From: Sporosarcina sp. 6E9
Lineage (GTDB): Bacteria; Bacillota; Bacilli; Bacillales_A; Planococcaceae
Length of the DNA: 64,000 bases
Assembly: GCF_017921835.1 (NCBI RefSeq)
Contig: NZ_JAGEMN010000001.1
Span: 737,874 to 801,873, forward strand
Direction of reading: 5' to 3'
Part shown: piece after piece, positions 34,358-42,880 of the stretch
Layout: each line of letters opens with the position of its first letter
Numbering within the stretch: the first letter of the stretch is position 1
Made by a program: the position numbers and the translations under genes
The notes under the pieces: generated by a model
The model's database searches: none
Told to the model about the DNA's origin: nothing
What the model saw: only the letters and a program-made list of their open reading frames with translations

Positions 34358-35158
34358 TTGGGAGAAGCTATCGTAATAACATCTGGTAAGGGCGGTGTTG
34401 GTAAAACGACGACAACTGCGAATCTTGGGACTGCATTGGCACTTCAAGGGAAGAAAGTTTGTCTCGTTGATACTGATATCGGCTTACGAAATCTTGACGT
34501 CATTCTTGGACTTGAAAACCGTATCATTTATGATTTGGTTGATGTCGTTGAAGGACGATGTAAAGTTCAACAAGCGCTTGTGAAGGATAAACGCTTTGAA
34601 GATGGTCTCTTTTTATTACCTGCTGCACAGACTACAGATAAAAATGCAGTAGATACAGAACAAATGAAGGCATTAATCACTGAGTTGAAACGCGATTATG
34701 ATTATATTTTAATTGATTGCCCGGCTGGAATTGAGCAGGGGTATAAAAATGCGGTGGCTGGTGCGGACCGCGCGATTGTTGTAACGACGCCGGAGATTTC
34801 TGCAGTTCGCGATGCGGACCGTATTATCGGGTTGCTTGAACAAGAGGATATCGAACCGCCGAAACTTATTATCAATCGTATTAAGCGCCATCTGATGAAT
34901 TCTGGTGATGCGCTTGATGTCAATGATATTACTACGCATTTATCTATTGATCTTTTGGGTATTGTCATGGACGATGAGAATGTGATTAGTTCGTCCAATA
35001 AAGGCGAGCCTGTCGTTATGGATCCAACCAATCCGGCTGCTATTGGCTACCGGAATATTTCACGCAGAATTCTCGGAGAATCTGTTGCGTTGATGTCGTT
35101 TGATAATAGTAATAAAGGATTTTTTGGTCGAATTAAGTCGATATTTTCTAAGGTATGA
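34358..35158 (+). CDS. minD: Septum site-determining ATPase MinD
   Basis: A 266-residue deviant-Walker ATPase that places division inhibition with MinC. TTG 34358 starts MGEAIVITSGKGGVGKTT, the expected beginning; AAAGGGGG lies 8 bases upstream. Longer starts would run through the minC end. The C-terminus GFFGRIKSIFSKV is an amphipathic membrane-targeting helix. No obvious terminator follows; the next 600 bases are repeats. Confidence 0.95.
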   Translation: MGEAIVITSGKGGVGKTTTTANLGTALALQGKKVCLVDTDIGLRNLDVILGLENRIIYDLVDVVEGRCKVQQALVKDKRFEDGLFLLPAAQTTDKNAVDTEQMKALITELKRDYDYILIDCPAGIEQGYKNAVAGADRAIVVTTPEISAVRDADRIIGLLEQEDIEPPKLIINRIKRHLMNSGDALDVNDITTHLSIDLLGIVMDDENVISSSNKGEPVVMDPTNPAAIGYRNISRRILGESVALMSFDNSNKGFFGRIKSIFSKV

Positions 35159-35240
35159 TTTGTTATTAATAGTATGGGAGGTGCTTTATATGCCTTCTGT
35201 ACTATTTTTTGTTTCTGAAAAGGTGGCATCTGTCGATACC

Positions 35241-35370
35241 GTTGATTGGAGTTCCGGGCGGACGCTTTCCTGCGGGCGAGCGCCGAGCCGCTTCCCTCGC
35301 TACGCTCAGTCCAGGGTCTCGGCTGTCTCGCTTTATTCCGCGGGAGTCGCCACCCTCCACTCCGATCAAC
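35241..35370 (+). repeat. Interspersed palindromic repeat, copy B (about 130 bp)
   Basis: Bounded by GTTGATT (35241-35247) and GATCAAC (35364-35370). It is nearly identical in its core to copy A at 2152-2279 (for example TTTCCTGCGGGCGAGCGCCG and CGCTTCCCTCGCTAC) and lies in the same orientation. A frame of about 90 codons reads through it from 35100 but is not credible as a gene. Confidence 0.82.
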
Positions 35371-35550
35371 TGTAGATTTCACTGTATAGAGAAATTTTTT
35401 ATTGATCTCTTTACAAGTATTGATATATGAACTGAATGTGTGTTTGAAATGAATCTTAGTTGAACATATCCTGATATAATTCAAACTTAAAAAGTGATGA
35501 TTTTGTACAAGTGACACACACTAAGTAAAGAACCGTTAACAACCTACCAA

Positions 35551-35660
35551 GACTATTCCAGCGAAGGCGCCTTGCCAGTGGTCGCCGGAGCAATAAGCCT
35601 GATAGTGGTTTTCTATCAGGCTTATTGCGGGAGGCATCCACCAGCGCCGAAGCGTTATTT
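35551..35660 (+). repeat. Second palindromic repeat family with a perfect 16-bp stem
   Basis: GCAATAAGCCTGATAG (35590-35605) and CTATCAGGCTTATTGC (35613-35628) form a perfect stem around a 7-base loop. Flanking arms (CCAGCGAAGGCGCC to the left and CCAGCGCCGAAGCG to the right) are also related to each other. The 3' part matches the fragment at 2304-2335. No coding content. The remaining bases 35371-35550 and 35661-35734 show nothing I can name. Confidence 0.75.
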
Positions 35661-35734
35661 AATGAGATTTTTAATGTTTACTTTATTCTTTGTCTATTAA
35701 TTTTACTTCGAAAATAATAATCTTCCCAGCGCCC

Positions 35735-35766
35735 ATTACTATTTTACCCCTACGCTACATATACTG
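35735..35766 (+). promoter_or_regulatory. Possible SigE-type promoter for spoIVFA-spoIVFB
   Basis: CATATACT at 35758-35765 resembles the SigE -10 (CATACAnT), with an ATTACTATTT stretch 14-15 bases upstream as a weak -35. In B. subtilis the spoIVF operon is SigE-dependent. The match is imperfect. Confidence 0.35.
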
Positions 35767-35789
35767 AGAAAAATGGGTGGTGTGTGTGG

Positions 35790-36332
35790 ATGAAATGGCG
35801 TGTGAAGTGGATCATCGCGATAACATTTACGATCGGCGTCATTGGTGTGGCCAAATTAGAGGGTGCGGGAACGATTGGAAAGCCCGTCACTCAATATGTC
35901 ACAACAGGGGAAGACTTTTTAACGATGAAAAAATGGGTATCCTCTATCATAAAGGATCCCGAAGACGAGACGACAGTTGTCAGTCATGAAGAAGGTTTAC
36001 TGCCGGCTTATGAGTCGATGCAGCCTTTTAAGGACGGCGTTTTAGTGTCTTATACCGTTCCAATTGCAATTCAAGCGCAGGCAAATGGACTCGTTGTGTT
36101 CACTGGATCTACACGAGACACAGGAAAAACCGTGACCGTTCTTTATGACGATGGGGATGAAGTGACGTATGGTTTTGTGGGTACATTTGAAAAACTTCCT
36201 TATACTTCTGTGAAAAAAGGGGACACGCTCGCATTAATGGATGACGAGGCCATATACATTATGGTGAAGCGCGACGGCATTCACATGGATTCTTCTTTAC
36301 TCCCAACTTATTTATCGGGTTCGGTTGAATGA
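35790..36332 (+). CDS. spoIVFA: Stage IV sporulation protein FA (SpoIVFB regulator)
   Basis: A 180-residue membrane protein upstream of and overlapping spoIVFB, the conserved pair. ATG 35790 is preferred over GTG 35784 for spacing to GGGTGGTG. One membrane span lies at about residues 6-22. The C-terminal part (about 85-165) has a degenerate LytM/M23-like pattern (AQANGLVVFTGSTRDTGKTVTVLYDDGDEVTYGF) without obvious zinc ligands. The protein is shorter than the about 264 residues of B. subtilis. It should anchor and inhibit SpoIVFB in the mother-cell-derived membrane until the SpoIVB signal. Confidence 0.85.
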   Translation: MKWRVKWIIAITFTIGVIGVAKLEGAGTIGKPVTQYVTTGEDFLTMKKWVSSIIKDPEDETTVVSHEEGLLPAYESMQPFKDGVLVSYTVPIAIQAQANGLVVFTGSTRDTGKTVTVLYDDGDEVTYGFVGTFEKLPYTSVKKGDTLALMDDEAIYIMVKRDGIHMDSSLLPTYLSGSVE

Positions 36333-36943
36333 AGTTTCGTTTGCATCCAATACTTCTCCCGGTATTTTTATTTTTAATCATATCTGGAGATTTATCGGTC
36401 TATACGTTAATTTTCATTTCGCTTTTAATTCATGAAGCAGGTCACCTCGTTTGCGCATACATACTAGGACTACGTGTCCGATCTTGTACAATTATGCCTT
36501 ACGGGGGAGAACTGGTTATACCGGGCAGGTTGACGGCGCGCAGGAAACATCGCATCTATCTTGCTCTCGGGGGACCTGTCGCAACGTTACTCCTTCTTTT
36601 TTTGGCGTTGGTACTAGAATTCCCTGGAGATGATTTAGTCGTTAAAATTCAATTTTTTTTACTGGGCCTTAACCTGATACCGATTTTACCGCTGGACGGT
36701 GGGCATGTGCTAAGTGCAGTATTGGAAAAAAAGGGTTTTGAAGCGCGCGCAAAATCAATCATACTCATCTATTCGATGTGCATGTTATCTGTCACGTCGA
36801 TTGCATTATCTTTTCATTTACCAAATACAGTTCCGTACCTTTTATTGGCGGTATTTCTGCTCATTCAAAACTATACTTCATTCCGTTTTCGGAGATATGA
36901 ACAAGCCTTTATTAAATTAAAAATAAATGTGTTGACGAAATGA
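36329..36943 (+). CDS. spoIVFB: Pro-SigK processing site-2 protease SpoIVFB
   Basis: A 204-residue polytopic intramembrane metalloprotease. The ATGA overlaps spoIVFA. The zinc motif HEAGH lies at residues 35-39 and the third ligand in NLIPILPLDGGH, as in site-2 proteases. It lacks the long C-terminal CBS domain (B. subtilis SpoIVFB has about 288 residues), so nucleotide sensing through CBS may be missing or the domain very short here. The last bases hold the -35 element of the rplU promoter. Confidence 0.9.
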   Translation: MKFRLHPILLPVFLFLIISGDLSVYTLIFISLLIHEAGHLVCAYILGLRVRSCTIMPYGGELVIPGRLTARRKHRIYLALGGPVATLLLLFLALVLEFPGDDLVVKIQFFLLGLNLIPILPLDGGHVLSAVLEKKGFEARAKSIILIYSMCMLSVTSIALSFHLPNTVPYLLLAVFLLIQNYTSFRFRRYEQAFIKLKINVLTK

Positions 36944-36960
36944 TTTCTACGTGGTAATAT
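36932..36960 (+). promoter_or_regulatory. SigA-type promoter of the rplU operon
   Basis: TTGACG at 36932-36937 (inside the end of spoIVFB), 17-base spacer, TAATAT at 36955-36960. Confidence 0.7.
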
Positions 36961-36967
36961 TTTAATG

Positions 36968-37068
36968 TTATTGTTTGTAGCGCACCTGTGCTACAACCGC
37001 ACTGAAAAGGTTCAAGAATCCGATGAGGGTCACCTTTGAAGGCGAGTCTGAGTCTATGAGGAGGTGCA
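36968..37068 (+). ncRNA. Ribosomal protein L21 leader
   Basis: The leader before rplU has a hairpin TTGTAGCgcacctGTGCTACAA, the stretch GATGAGGGTCACC and GGCGAGTCT shortly before GAGGAGGTG. These match what I recall of the Firmicutes L21 leader family, which is thought to autoregulate rplU-prp-rpmA. Family assignment is from memory of the consensus, not a search. Confidence 0.65.
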
Positions 37069-37071
37069 AGT

Positions 37072-37380
37072 ATGTACGCAATTATTGAAACTGGTGGAAA
37101 ACAAGTTAAAGTTGAGCAAGGCCAAGAAATTTTCATTGAGAAAGTTGAAGGCGATGTAAACGATGTTGTTACTTTTGACAAAGTTTTATTCGTAGGTGGA
37201 GACGACGTAAAAGTTGGCGTTCCATTCGTGGAAGGCGCTACTGTTACAGCTAAAGTCGTTGAACAAGGCCGCGGTAAAAAAATTACTGTTTTCAAATATA
37301 AGCCAAAAAAGAACTATCACAGAAAACTAGGTCATCGTCAGCCGTTCACAAAAGTAGTTATCGATGGAATTAACGCATAA
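37072..37380 (+). CDS. rplU: 50S ribosomal protein L21
   Basis: A 102-residue protein of normal length. [17 protein letters not shown] at the start and [17 protein letters not shown] near the end are diagnostic. GAGGAGGTG precedes the ATG. First gene of a compact rplU-prp-rpmA operon. Confidence 0.98.
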   Translation: MYAIIETGGKQVKVEQGQEIFIEKVEGDVNDVVTFDKVLFVGGDDVKVGVPFVEGATVTAKVVEQGRGKKITVFKYKPKKNYHRKLGHRQPFTKVVIDGINA

Positions 37381-37386
37381 TCCATT

Positions 37387-37716
37387 ATGATTACAGTGAC
37401 GATAACGAAAGATCAATTGGACCGCATACAAGCATTTGAAATGTCAGGTCATGCCGATTTCGCGGAACATGGAAAAGATCTTGTATGTGCAGGTGCATCA
37501 GCAGTATCATTTGGTGCTGTGAATGCTATCATCGCACTTACAGGCATTACACCCGGGATTCTCCAAGGAGATGACGGCGGGTATTTGAAAGTCTTACTTC
37601 CTGAAAACGTGGAAAGTGATGCCGATATTCAATTAATTGTACAAGCGATGATTGTTTCTTTACAGACGATTGAATCAGACTACGGGCAACATATAAAAAT
37701 CATCTTCAAAAAGTAG
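37387..37716 (+). CDS. prp: Ribosomal-processing cysteine protease Prp
   Basis: A 109-residue protein (YsxB in B. subtilis). Catalytic residues His22 in MSGHADFAEHG and Cys34 in LVCAGASAVS are present. Prp cleaves the N-terminal extension of L27 in Firmicutes, and the next gene encodes L27 with that extension. The intergenic spaces are 6 and 12 bases. Confidence 0.94.
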   Translation: MITVTITKDQLDRIQAFEMSGHADFAEHGKDLVCAGASAVSFGAVNAIIALTGITPGILQGDDGGYLKVLLPENVESDADIQLIVQAMIVSLQTIESDYGQHIKIIFKK

Positions 37717-37728
37717 GAGGTGGCACAC

Positions 37729-38019
37729 ATGCTACGATTAGATCTCCAGTTTTTCGCATCGAAAAAAGGAGCAGGTTCAACTCGAAACGGTCGTGACTCA
37801 CAGTCAAAACGTCTTGGCGCAAAACGCTCTGACGGACAATACGTTTCAGGCGGATCAATCCTTTACCGTCAACGCGGAACAAAAGTTCACCCAGGTGAAA
37901 ACGTTGGTCTCGGCAGCGACGATACTTTGTTCGCGAAAATCGACGGCGTCGTACGCTTTGAGCGTTACGGCCGCACGAAAACGAAAGTAAGCGTATATGC
38001 TGAAGCTCAAGAAGCTTAA
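37729..38019 (+). CDS. rpmA: 50S ribosomal protein L27
   Basis: A 96-residue protein. TAGGAGGTG 7-8 bases upstream selects ATG 37729. The N-terminal extension [16 protein letters not shown] contains the Prp recognition sequence (LQFFA|S), which is removed to expose the residues near the peptidyl-transferase centre. A strong terminator follows. Confidence 0.98.
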   Translation: MLRLDLQFFASKKGAGSTRNGRDSQSKRLGAKRSDGQYVSGGSILYRQRGTKVHPGENVGLGSDDTLFAKIDGVVRFERYGRTKTKVSVYAEAQEA

Positions 38020-38040
38020 TTTATAACCAATTAATAGATT

Positions 38041-38078
38041 GAGAGGACTGCAGAATTTCAAGCAGTCCTCTTTTTTGT
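38041..38078 (+). terminator. Terminator of the rplU-prp-rpmA operon
   Basis: GAGGACTGC and GCAGTCCTC form a perfect 9-bp stem followed by T6. Confidence 0.9.
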
Positions 38079-38209
38079 TTTTGAAATGTTTTGCGATTCC
38101 GTGAAATAAGTTATTCCACTTTCAACCATACTTTTTTTCGTTCTATATCGTAAATTCCGGTAGAAATGCTATACTGTTATGTATACATAGAAATGATGGA
38201 GTGTGGGAA

Positions 38210-38728
38210 ATGGGTAAAAAGGAATTATCACAAACGGAACTATTGGCGTTTGCACGCCACGATTTTCTCAATGATCTCCAAATCATTTTAATGCATCTCG
38301 ATCTTGGGAATCCTTCAGAAGCAAGAAATACAATTTTAAAGACGACAAAAGCGATGGGCCAACGCGCTGTACTTTCGGGATTTGGTTTGCCAAAAGTACA
38401 ACAATGGTTATTAACATTCGACTGGGTCTATACTGCATTTCGCAGTACATTGTCTTGCGCGATTAAAAAAGCGAGTCGAAGCGTAAGTGATGACACAATT
38501 GTTGCCTATTTAGAGGCTATTTTCACTGAAGTTGAAGATGAGCTTGATCCGCTATCAGATTATGACGTTCACTTTGACATTTTCGCTGATGAAAATGAGT
38601 GGTCCATGACGATAACGATAAAAGGCGAATTACCAGCAACTAAAAAGACGCGAATCGGTCCAGATGACGTTAAAATTGAAGAAATGATTTCACATAATTT
38701 ATGGGTGTTCAAGTTAATTGGACAATAG
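38210..38728 (+). CDS. spo0B: Sporulation initiation phosphotransferase Spo0B
   Basis: A 172-residue protein of the phosphorelay that transfers phosphate from Spo0F to Spo0A. GGAG 8 bases upstream favours ATG 38210 over GTG 38201. The phosphoacceptor region is [11 protein letters not shown] with His17. The rest is a degenerate histidine-kinase-like domain without ATP-binding motifs. It lies between rpmA and obg as in B. subtilis, and its shorter length (B. subtilis 192) is mostly at the N-terminus. Confidence 0.9.
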   Translation: MGKKELSQTELLAFARHDFLNDLQIILMHLDLGNPSEARNTILKTTKAMGQRAVLSGFGLPKVQQWLLTFDWVYTAFRSTLSCAIKKASRSVSDDTIVAYLEAIFTEVEDELDPLSDYDVHFDIFADENEWSMTITIKGELPATKKTRIGPDDVKIEEMISHNLWVFKLIGQ

Positions 38729-38739
38729 GAGGAAGTTAT

Positions 38740-40026
38740 ATGTTTGTAGATCACGTTAAAATATATGTAAAAGGCGGTGACGGTGGTGATGGAATGGTTG
38801 CGTTCCGTCGCGAGAAGTACATTCCGTTTGGCGGTCCTGCAGGCGGTGACGGTGGAAGCGGCGCGGATGTCATTTTTGTTGTTGAAGAAGGCTTACGCAC
38901 ATTAATGGATTTCCGTTATCAACGTCACTTTAAAGCACCTCGTGGAGCCCACGGGATGGGTAAAAATATGCATGGTAGAAATGCGGAAGATATGGTGGTC
39001 AAGGTCCCGCCTGGAACAGTCGTTACAGACAGCGAGACGGGCGCTGTCATCGCGGATTTGGTCGAACATGGGCAAACAGCAGTCATTGCTCGCGGCGGCC
39101 GTGGCGGGCGCGGAAACAGCCGTTTTGTATCCTCCCAAAACCCGGCACCTGAACTTTCTGAAAAGGGAGAGCCTGGCGTCGAAAAAGAAATCGTTTTGGA
39201 ATTGAAAGTACTGGCGGACGCTGGACTTGTTGGTTTCCCGAGTGTTGGAAAATCCACGCTCCTTTCTGTCATTTCGGCAGCAAAACCGAAAATTGCGGAT
39301 TATCATTTCACAACGCTCGTTCCGAATCTTGGAATGGTTGAAGCGGAAGACGGCCGTAGTTTTGCGATCGCTGATTTGCCAGGATTAATTGAAGGCGCAC
39401 ATGAAGGTGTCGGCCTTGGACATCAATTCTTGCGGCATATTGAGCGAACGCGCGTCATTGTTCACGTGATTGACATGTCAGCAATGGAAGGTCGCGACCC
39501 GTACGAAGATTACGTGACGATTAATGAAGAACTGAAACAATATAATTTGCGCTTGACAGAGCGACCGCAAGTTATTGTAGCCAATAAAATGGACATGCCT
39601 GATTCGGAAGAAAATCTTCGTTTATTCAAAGAAAAACTAGAAGATGATGTACAAGTCTTTCCAATTTCTGCTGTGACTCGAAAAGGACTCGATCCACTTA
39701 TTTTCGCGGTTGCTGATTTGATAGATGCAACGCCTGAATTCCCACTAACGGACTTCGAAGAGGAAAGCGAAAATACAGTTCTTTATAAACATGAAGGTGA
39801 AGCTTCTGACTTCGAAATTACTCGCGACGACGACGGGGCATATGTCCTATCCGGTACGACGATTGAACGTCTATTCAAAATGACAGACTTTAACTTCGAT
39901 GCTTCTGTACGGAAATTTGCTCGTCAAATGCGCGCGATGGGTATCGATGATGGATTACGTGAACGCGGTGCGAAAAATGGAGACATCGTTCGACTTCTTG
40001 GTTTCGAATTCGAGTTTATCGAATAA
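38740..40026 (+). CDS. obg: GTPase Obg
   Basis: A 428-residue essential ribosome-associated GTPase. AGGAGG selects ATG 38740. Order of domains: Gly-rich Obg fold (1-158; [16 protein letters not shown]), G domain with P-loop [12 protein letters not shown]3 [12 protein letters not shown] and G4 NKMD, then the C-terminal OCT domain (about 345-425). It is the 12-bp-spaced neighbour of spo0B and in B. subtilis influences the phosphorelay. Confidence 0.97.
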   Translation: MFVDHVKIYVKGGDGGDGMVAFRREKYIPFGGPAGGDGGSGADVIFVVEEGLRTLMDFRYQRHFKAPRGAHGMGKNMHGRNAEDMVVKVPPGTVVTDSETGAVIADLVEHGQTAVIARGGRGGRGNSRFVSSQNPAPELSEKGEPGVEKEIVLELKVLADAGLVGFPSVGKSTLLSVISAAKPKIADYHFTTLVPNLGMVEAEDGRSFAIADLPGLIEGAHEGVGLGHQFLRHIERTRVIVHVIDMSAMEGRDPYEDYVTINEELKQYNLRLTERPQVIVANKMDMPDSEENLRLFKEKLEDDVQVFPISAVTRKGLDPLIFAVADLIDATPEFPLTDFEEESENTVLYKHEGEASDFEITRDDDGAYVLSGTTIERLFKMTDFNFDASVRKFARQMRAMGIDDGLRERGAKNGDIVRLLGFEFEFIE

Positions 40027-40053
40027 TAACGGGTAAAGCATGGGGGAGATTTT

Positions 40054-40509
40054 ATGAAGCGGTTAGGCGACGGCCGTTTTTATCTTGTGAGGGAAGATGT
40101 CCTGACAGAGTCAATGCTAAAAACGATTGAAGTAAAACAATTACTCTCTTCCGGGGAGGCGACAACCATTCAGGAAGCTGTGAAAAAGGTTGGGCTTTCC
40201 CGGAGTGCTTTTTATAAGTATCGCGACACAGTTTTTCCTTTCGAGTCGATTGCTCGTGAACGTATTTTAACAATTTTCATCCAGCTTGAAGACCGAAAAG
40301 GATCCCTTGCTACATTGCTAGGCATTGTTTCGGAAGCGAAATGCAATGTGCTCACAATTCACCAAACGATTCCTGTCCAAGCGAGAGCGAATATTACGCT
40401 ATCGCTAGATGTAACGCAGATGGAAGTCAAGATGGATACCTTTATTCAACAATTAAAATCACCGGATTTTGTCGAGTCAGTCTCGGTCATAAGTTCTGGA
40501 GCACTATAA
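40054..40509 (+). CDS. pheB: ACT-domain protein PheB
   Basis: A 151-residue protein. Residues about 1-65 look like a helix-turn-helix (AVKKVGLSRSAFYKYRDTVFPF) and about 72-150 form an ACT domain (ILTIFIQLEDRKGSLATLLGIV). It is conserved immediately upstream of pheA in Bacilli and probably regulates Phe metabolism; a chorismate mutase role was once suggested. Confidence 0.88.
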   Translation: MKRLGDGRFYLVREDVLTESMLKTIEVKQLLSSGEATTIQEAVKKVGLSRSAFYKYRDTVFPFESIARERILTIFIQLEDRKGSLATLLGIVSEAKCNVLTIHQTIPVQARANITLSLDVTQMEVKMDTFIQQLKSPDFVESVSVISSGAL

Positions 40510-40528
40510 TGAAGGGGGAAATGAGGAA

Positions 40529-41416
40529 TTGAGTCATGAAAACTTCACGCCAATTATTGCCTATTTAGGACCTGAAGCTTCATTTACACATGTAGCGGCT
40601 ACTTATTTATTTGGAAATTCGGGATTATCGCCGCAGCCAACCATTCCAGATTGCATTGAAGCGGTGAGCGCCGGGCGAGCAACCTATGCAATTGTACCTT
40701 TGGAAAATGCGTTGGAAGGAACTGTTCCGTTAACAATCGATTATATGCACAATGACAGAGAGTTGTTTATTAACGCGGAGCTTTCGATTCCAATCCAACA
40801 ACATCTAATGGTCAATAAAAAACAAGCGGAATTTGTTGCGGAAATTGAATCCGTTCAATCTCATCCGCATGCGCTTGCGCAATGTCATAAATATTTGTTG
40901 TATCAATACAGACGCGTTCCGCTCATTCAAACGACATCAACAGCAGCGGCTGCAAAATATATATCTGAAAATCCCGATGAAAAAATTGCAGCGATTGCGA
41001 ACCGTCTTGCTGCTGAAAAATATGACTTACATATTGCAGAAGAAAATATACATGATTTCCATTTTAACCATACAAGATTTGTCGTCTTGTCATTGCGAAA
41101 AGGTCAGCTGGAAATCCCGAATCATTCAGAAACGCCTAAAACAACTTTGATGGTTAAACTCCCTAAAGATGATCGTTCGGGTATGCTTCATCAAGTGTTA
41201 TCTGTTTTTTCTTGGCGTAAATTGAATTTAAGTAAAATCGAATCACGTCCATTAAAAACGGGTCTCGGAAATTATTTTTTCATTATTGATGTAGTAGAAT
41301 CAGAGGAAACACCGATGATGAAAGGCGCAATGGAAGAATTAGCGGCGCTTGGATGCTCCGTCCGCTCATTCGGCACCTATTATACATACGAAGATAAAAC
41401 CGTTATGTCCGACTAA
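40529..41416 (+). CDS. pheA: Prephenate dehydratase
   Basis: A 295-residue enzyme that turns prephenate into phenylpyruvate. The TTG start at 40529 has AAGGGGG 10 bases upstream. IIAYLGPEASFTHVAA begins the catalytic domain; NHTRFVVLS contains the conserved Thr-Arg-Phe. The C-terminal ACT domain (about 205-290; LNLSKIESRPLKTGLGNYFF) has the ESRP motif of Phe feedback inhibition. Confidence 0.95.
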   Translation: MSHENFTPIIAYLGPEASFTHVAATYLFGNSGLSPQPTIPDCIEAVSAGRATYAIVPLENALEGTVPLTIDYMHNDRELFINAELSIPIQQHLMVNKKQAEFVAEIESVQSHPHALAQCHKYLLYQYRRVPLIQTTSTAAAAKYISENPDEKIAAIANRLAAEKYDLHIAEENIHDFHFNHTRFVVLSLRKGQLEIPNHSETPKTTLMVKLPKDDRSGMLHQVLSVFSWRKLNLSKIESRPLKTGLGNYFFIIDVVESEETPMMKGAMEELAALGCSVRSFGTYYTYEDKTVMSD

Positions 41417-41439
41417 GGATGTAGCGGTTTTTCGCATAT

Positions 41440-41548
41440 TTAAGCCCCGCTCGCATATAAATGACAGCAAGGGACTGCCGCCTAAATTAAGGTCACAAAG
41501 GCGAGTGTCTGCTCATACGATGAGTTGATGGAAGGGGGAAGTTTTTTA
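41440..41548 (+). other. Leader-like gap before safA with an L21-leader-like motif
   Basis: GGTCAC at 41491-41496 is followed by AAAGGCGAGT and a small hairpin CTCATacgATGAG. The order GGTCAC then AAGGCGAGT also occurs in the rplU leader at 37028-37047. No gene; role unknown. Confidence 0.35.
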
Positions 41549-42874
41549 GTGGAATTTCATGTAGTTCAAAAAGGTGACACACTTTGGAAGATTTCAAGAA
41601 AATACGGCGTTTCTTTTGATGAATTAAAAAGGGTGAATGCACATCTAGCCAATCCTGATTATATTGTCCCTGGGATGAAGATTACTATACCAGCAATGTC
41701 AAAGGAACATGCTATGGTGAAAAAGCCTGCTGTAGCAGCCGAGAAAAAAATGGAGAAAGCACCGGTTCATACAGCTCCAGTAAAAACGGAGAAAGCACCG
41801 ATTCAAGCGGCTCCAGTAAAAAAGGAGAAAGCGCCTATTCAAGCGGCTCCAGTAGAGAAAAAGCCGGCACCACCACCAGCTCCAGCTCCACCAGTACAAG
41901 TAAAACCTGCAGTGGAAAAGCCGGTGATGCCTATGCCTGAGGTGCCAAAAGCACCCGTGATGCCTAAAGCGACAAAAACGGAAAAGGGAGAAATGCCGGA
42001 AATGGCTCCGCAGATGCAACAACCGATGCCTCAAATGCAGGAAATGCCTTATCAAATGCAACAACCCATGCCACAAATGCAGGCGATGCCTTATCAAATG
42101 CCGCAACAACCGATGCAATTTTTCGGGGTCCCATGTGGTTGGATGCCGATTTATGACGCGGATTGTTATCCATTCATCCATCCAGCTCAAATGCATCAAC
42201 CAATGCCTAATATGCCACCACAGCAGATGCCGATGGAAATGGAAGCTTCACCAATGATGCCGAATATGCCTATGCAACCAAATATACCTATGCCGAATAT
42301 GCCAATGCAATCAAACATGCCTATGACGAATATGCCTATGTCATCAAATATGCCTATGCAACCCAATATGTCTATGCCACAACGCGCAGAATGGCAAATG
42401 ATCGAGTCACCGAATATCCAGTTCGAAGAAGACATTAAATTCCAGAAAATGCCGAATATCCATTTTGAGGAATCTCCGATGAAAGAATACAAAGAAATGG
42501 AGAAAGCTGTTGAATCTATAGCAGAGCAAAAAGTTGAAAGCATGGTTGAAGAATCGCCTAATTGTGAAGAGCCACCAATGATGATGTCCGCAACACCTCC
42601 TGAAGGTATGGGTGCTTATGGACAATATCCAGGTTATCAAGCTTATCCAATGTCACCTTGTGGCTGTCAACACGATTGTGGATGTGCTCAACCGTATCCA
42701 CAAATGCCACCATGTGGTTGCGGCCAAGGACAAATGTATCCAGTAGCTCCCGTTCAGCATATGAACTATTGCAATTCATGTAGCCAGCCAATCCAGGCAA
42801 TGCCTTACCACCAATCGCATCACCACCAACAGATGATGCCGTACCCGTACAATAATTGGCACGGGAATTATTAG
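41549..42874 (+). CDS. safA: Spore coat assembly protein SafA (LysM, Met/Pro-rich)
   Basis: A 441-residue spore morphogenetic protein. GTG 41549 starts MEFHVVQKGDTLWKI, matching the SafA beginning; AAGGGGG lies 10 bases upstream. One LysM domain (residues 1-50) binds cortex peptidoglycan. Then comes a Lys/Ala/Pro-rich repeat region (EKAPIQAAPVK units, about 60-115), a Met/Pro/Gln region with about a dozen PMPxMQ/NMPMQxN units (about 150-280), an acidic part and a Cys/Tyr/His-rich tail (CGCQHDCGCAQP). SafA binds SpoVID at the forespore; here SpoVID seems short. Confidence 0.88.
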   Translation: MEFHVVQKGDTLWKISRKYGVSFDELKRVNAHLANPDYIVPGMKITIPAMSKEHAMVKKPAVAAEKKMEKAPVHTAPVKTEKAPIQAAPVKKEKAPIQAAPVEKKPAPPPAPAPPVQVKPAVEKPVMPMPEVPKAPVMPKATKTEKGEMPEMAPQMQQPMPQMQEMPYQMQQPMPQMQAMPYQMPQQPMQFFGVPCGWMPIYDADCYPFIHPAQMHQPMPNMPPQQMPMEMEASPMMPNMPMQPNIPMPNMPMQSNMPMTNMPMSSNMPMQPNMSMPQRAEWQMIESPNIQFEEDIKFQKMPNIHFEESPMKEYKEMEKAVESIAEQKVESMVEESPNCEEPPMMMSATPPEGMGAYGQYPGYQAYPMSPCGCQHDCGCAQPYPQMPPCGCGQGQMYPVAPVQHMNYCNSCSQPIQAMPYHQSHHHQQMMPYPYNNWHGNY

Positions 42875-42880
42875 GAAGCT

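Noticed and set aside
35100-35375. 91-codon frame from the minD end through repeat copy B
   Set aside because: It runs out of the minD tail in another frame into a palindromic repeat, has no ribosome site, and equivalent frames in copies A and C are not conserved.
41699-42199. 166-codon reverse frame opposite safA
   Set aside because: His/Leu/Arg-rich shadow of the Met/Pro repeat region of safA; no start signals.
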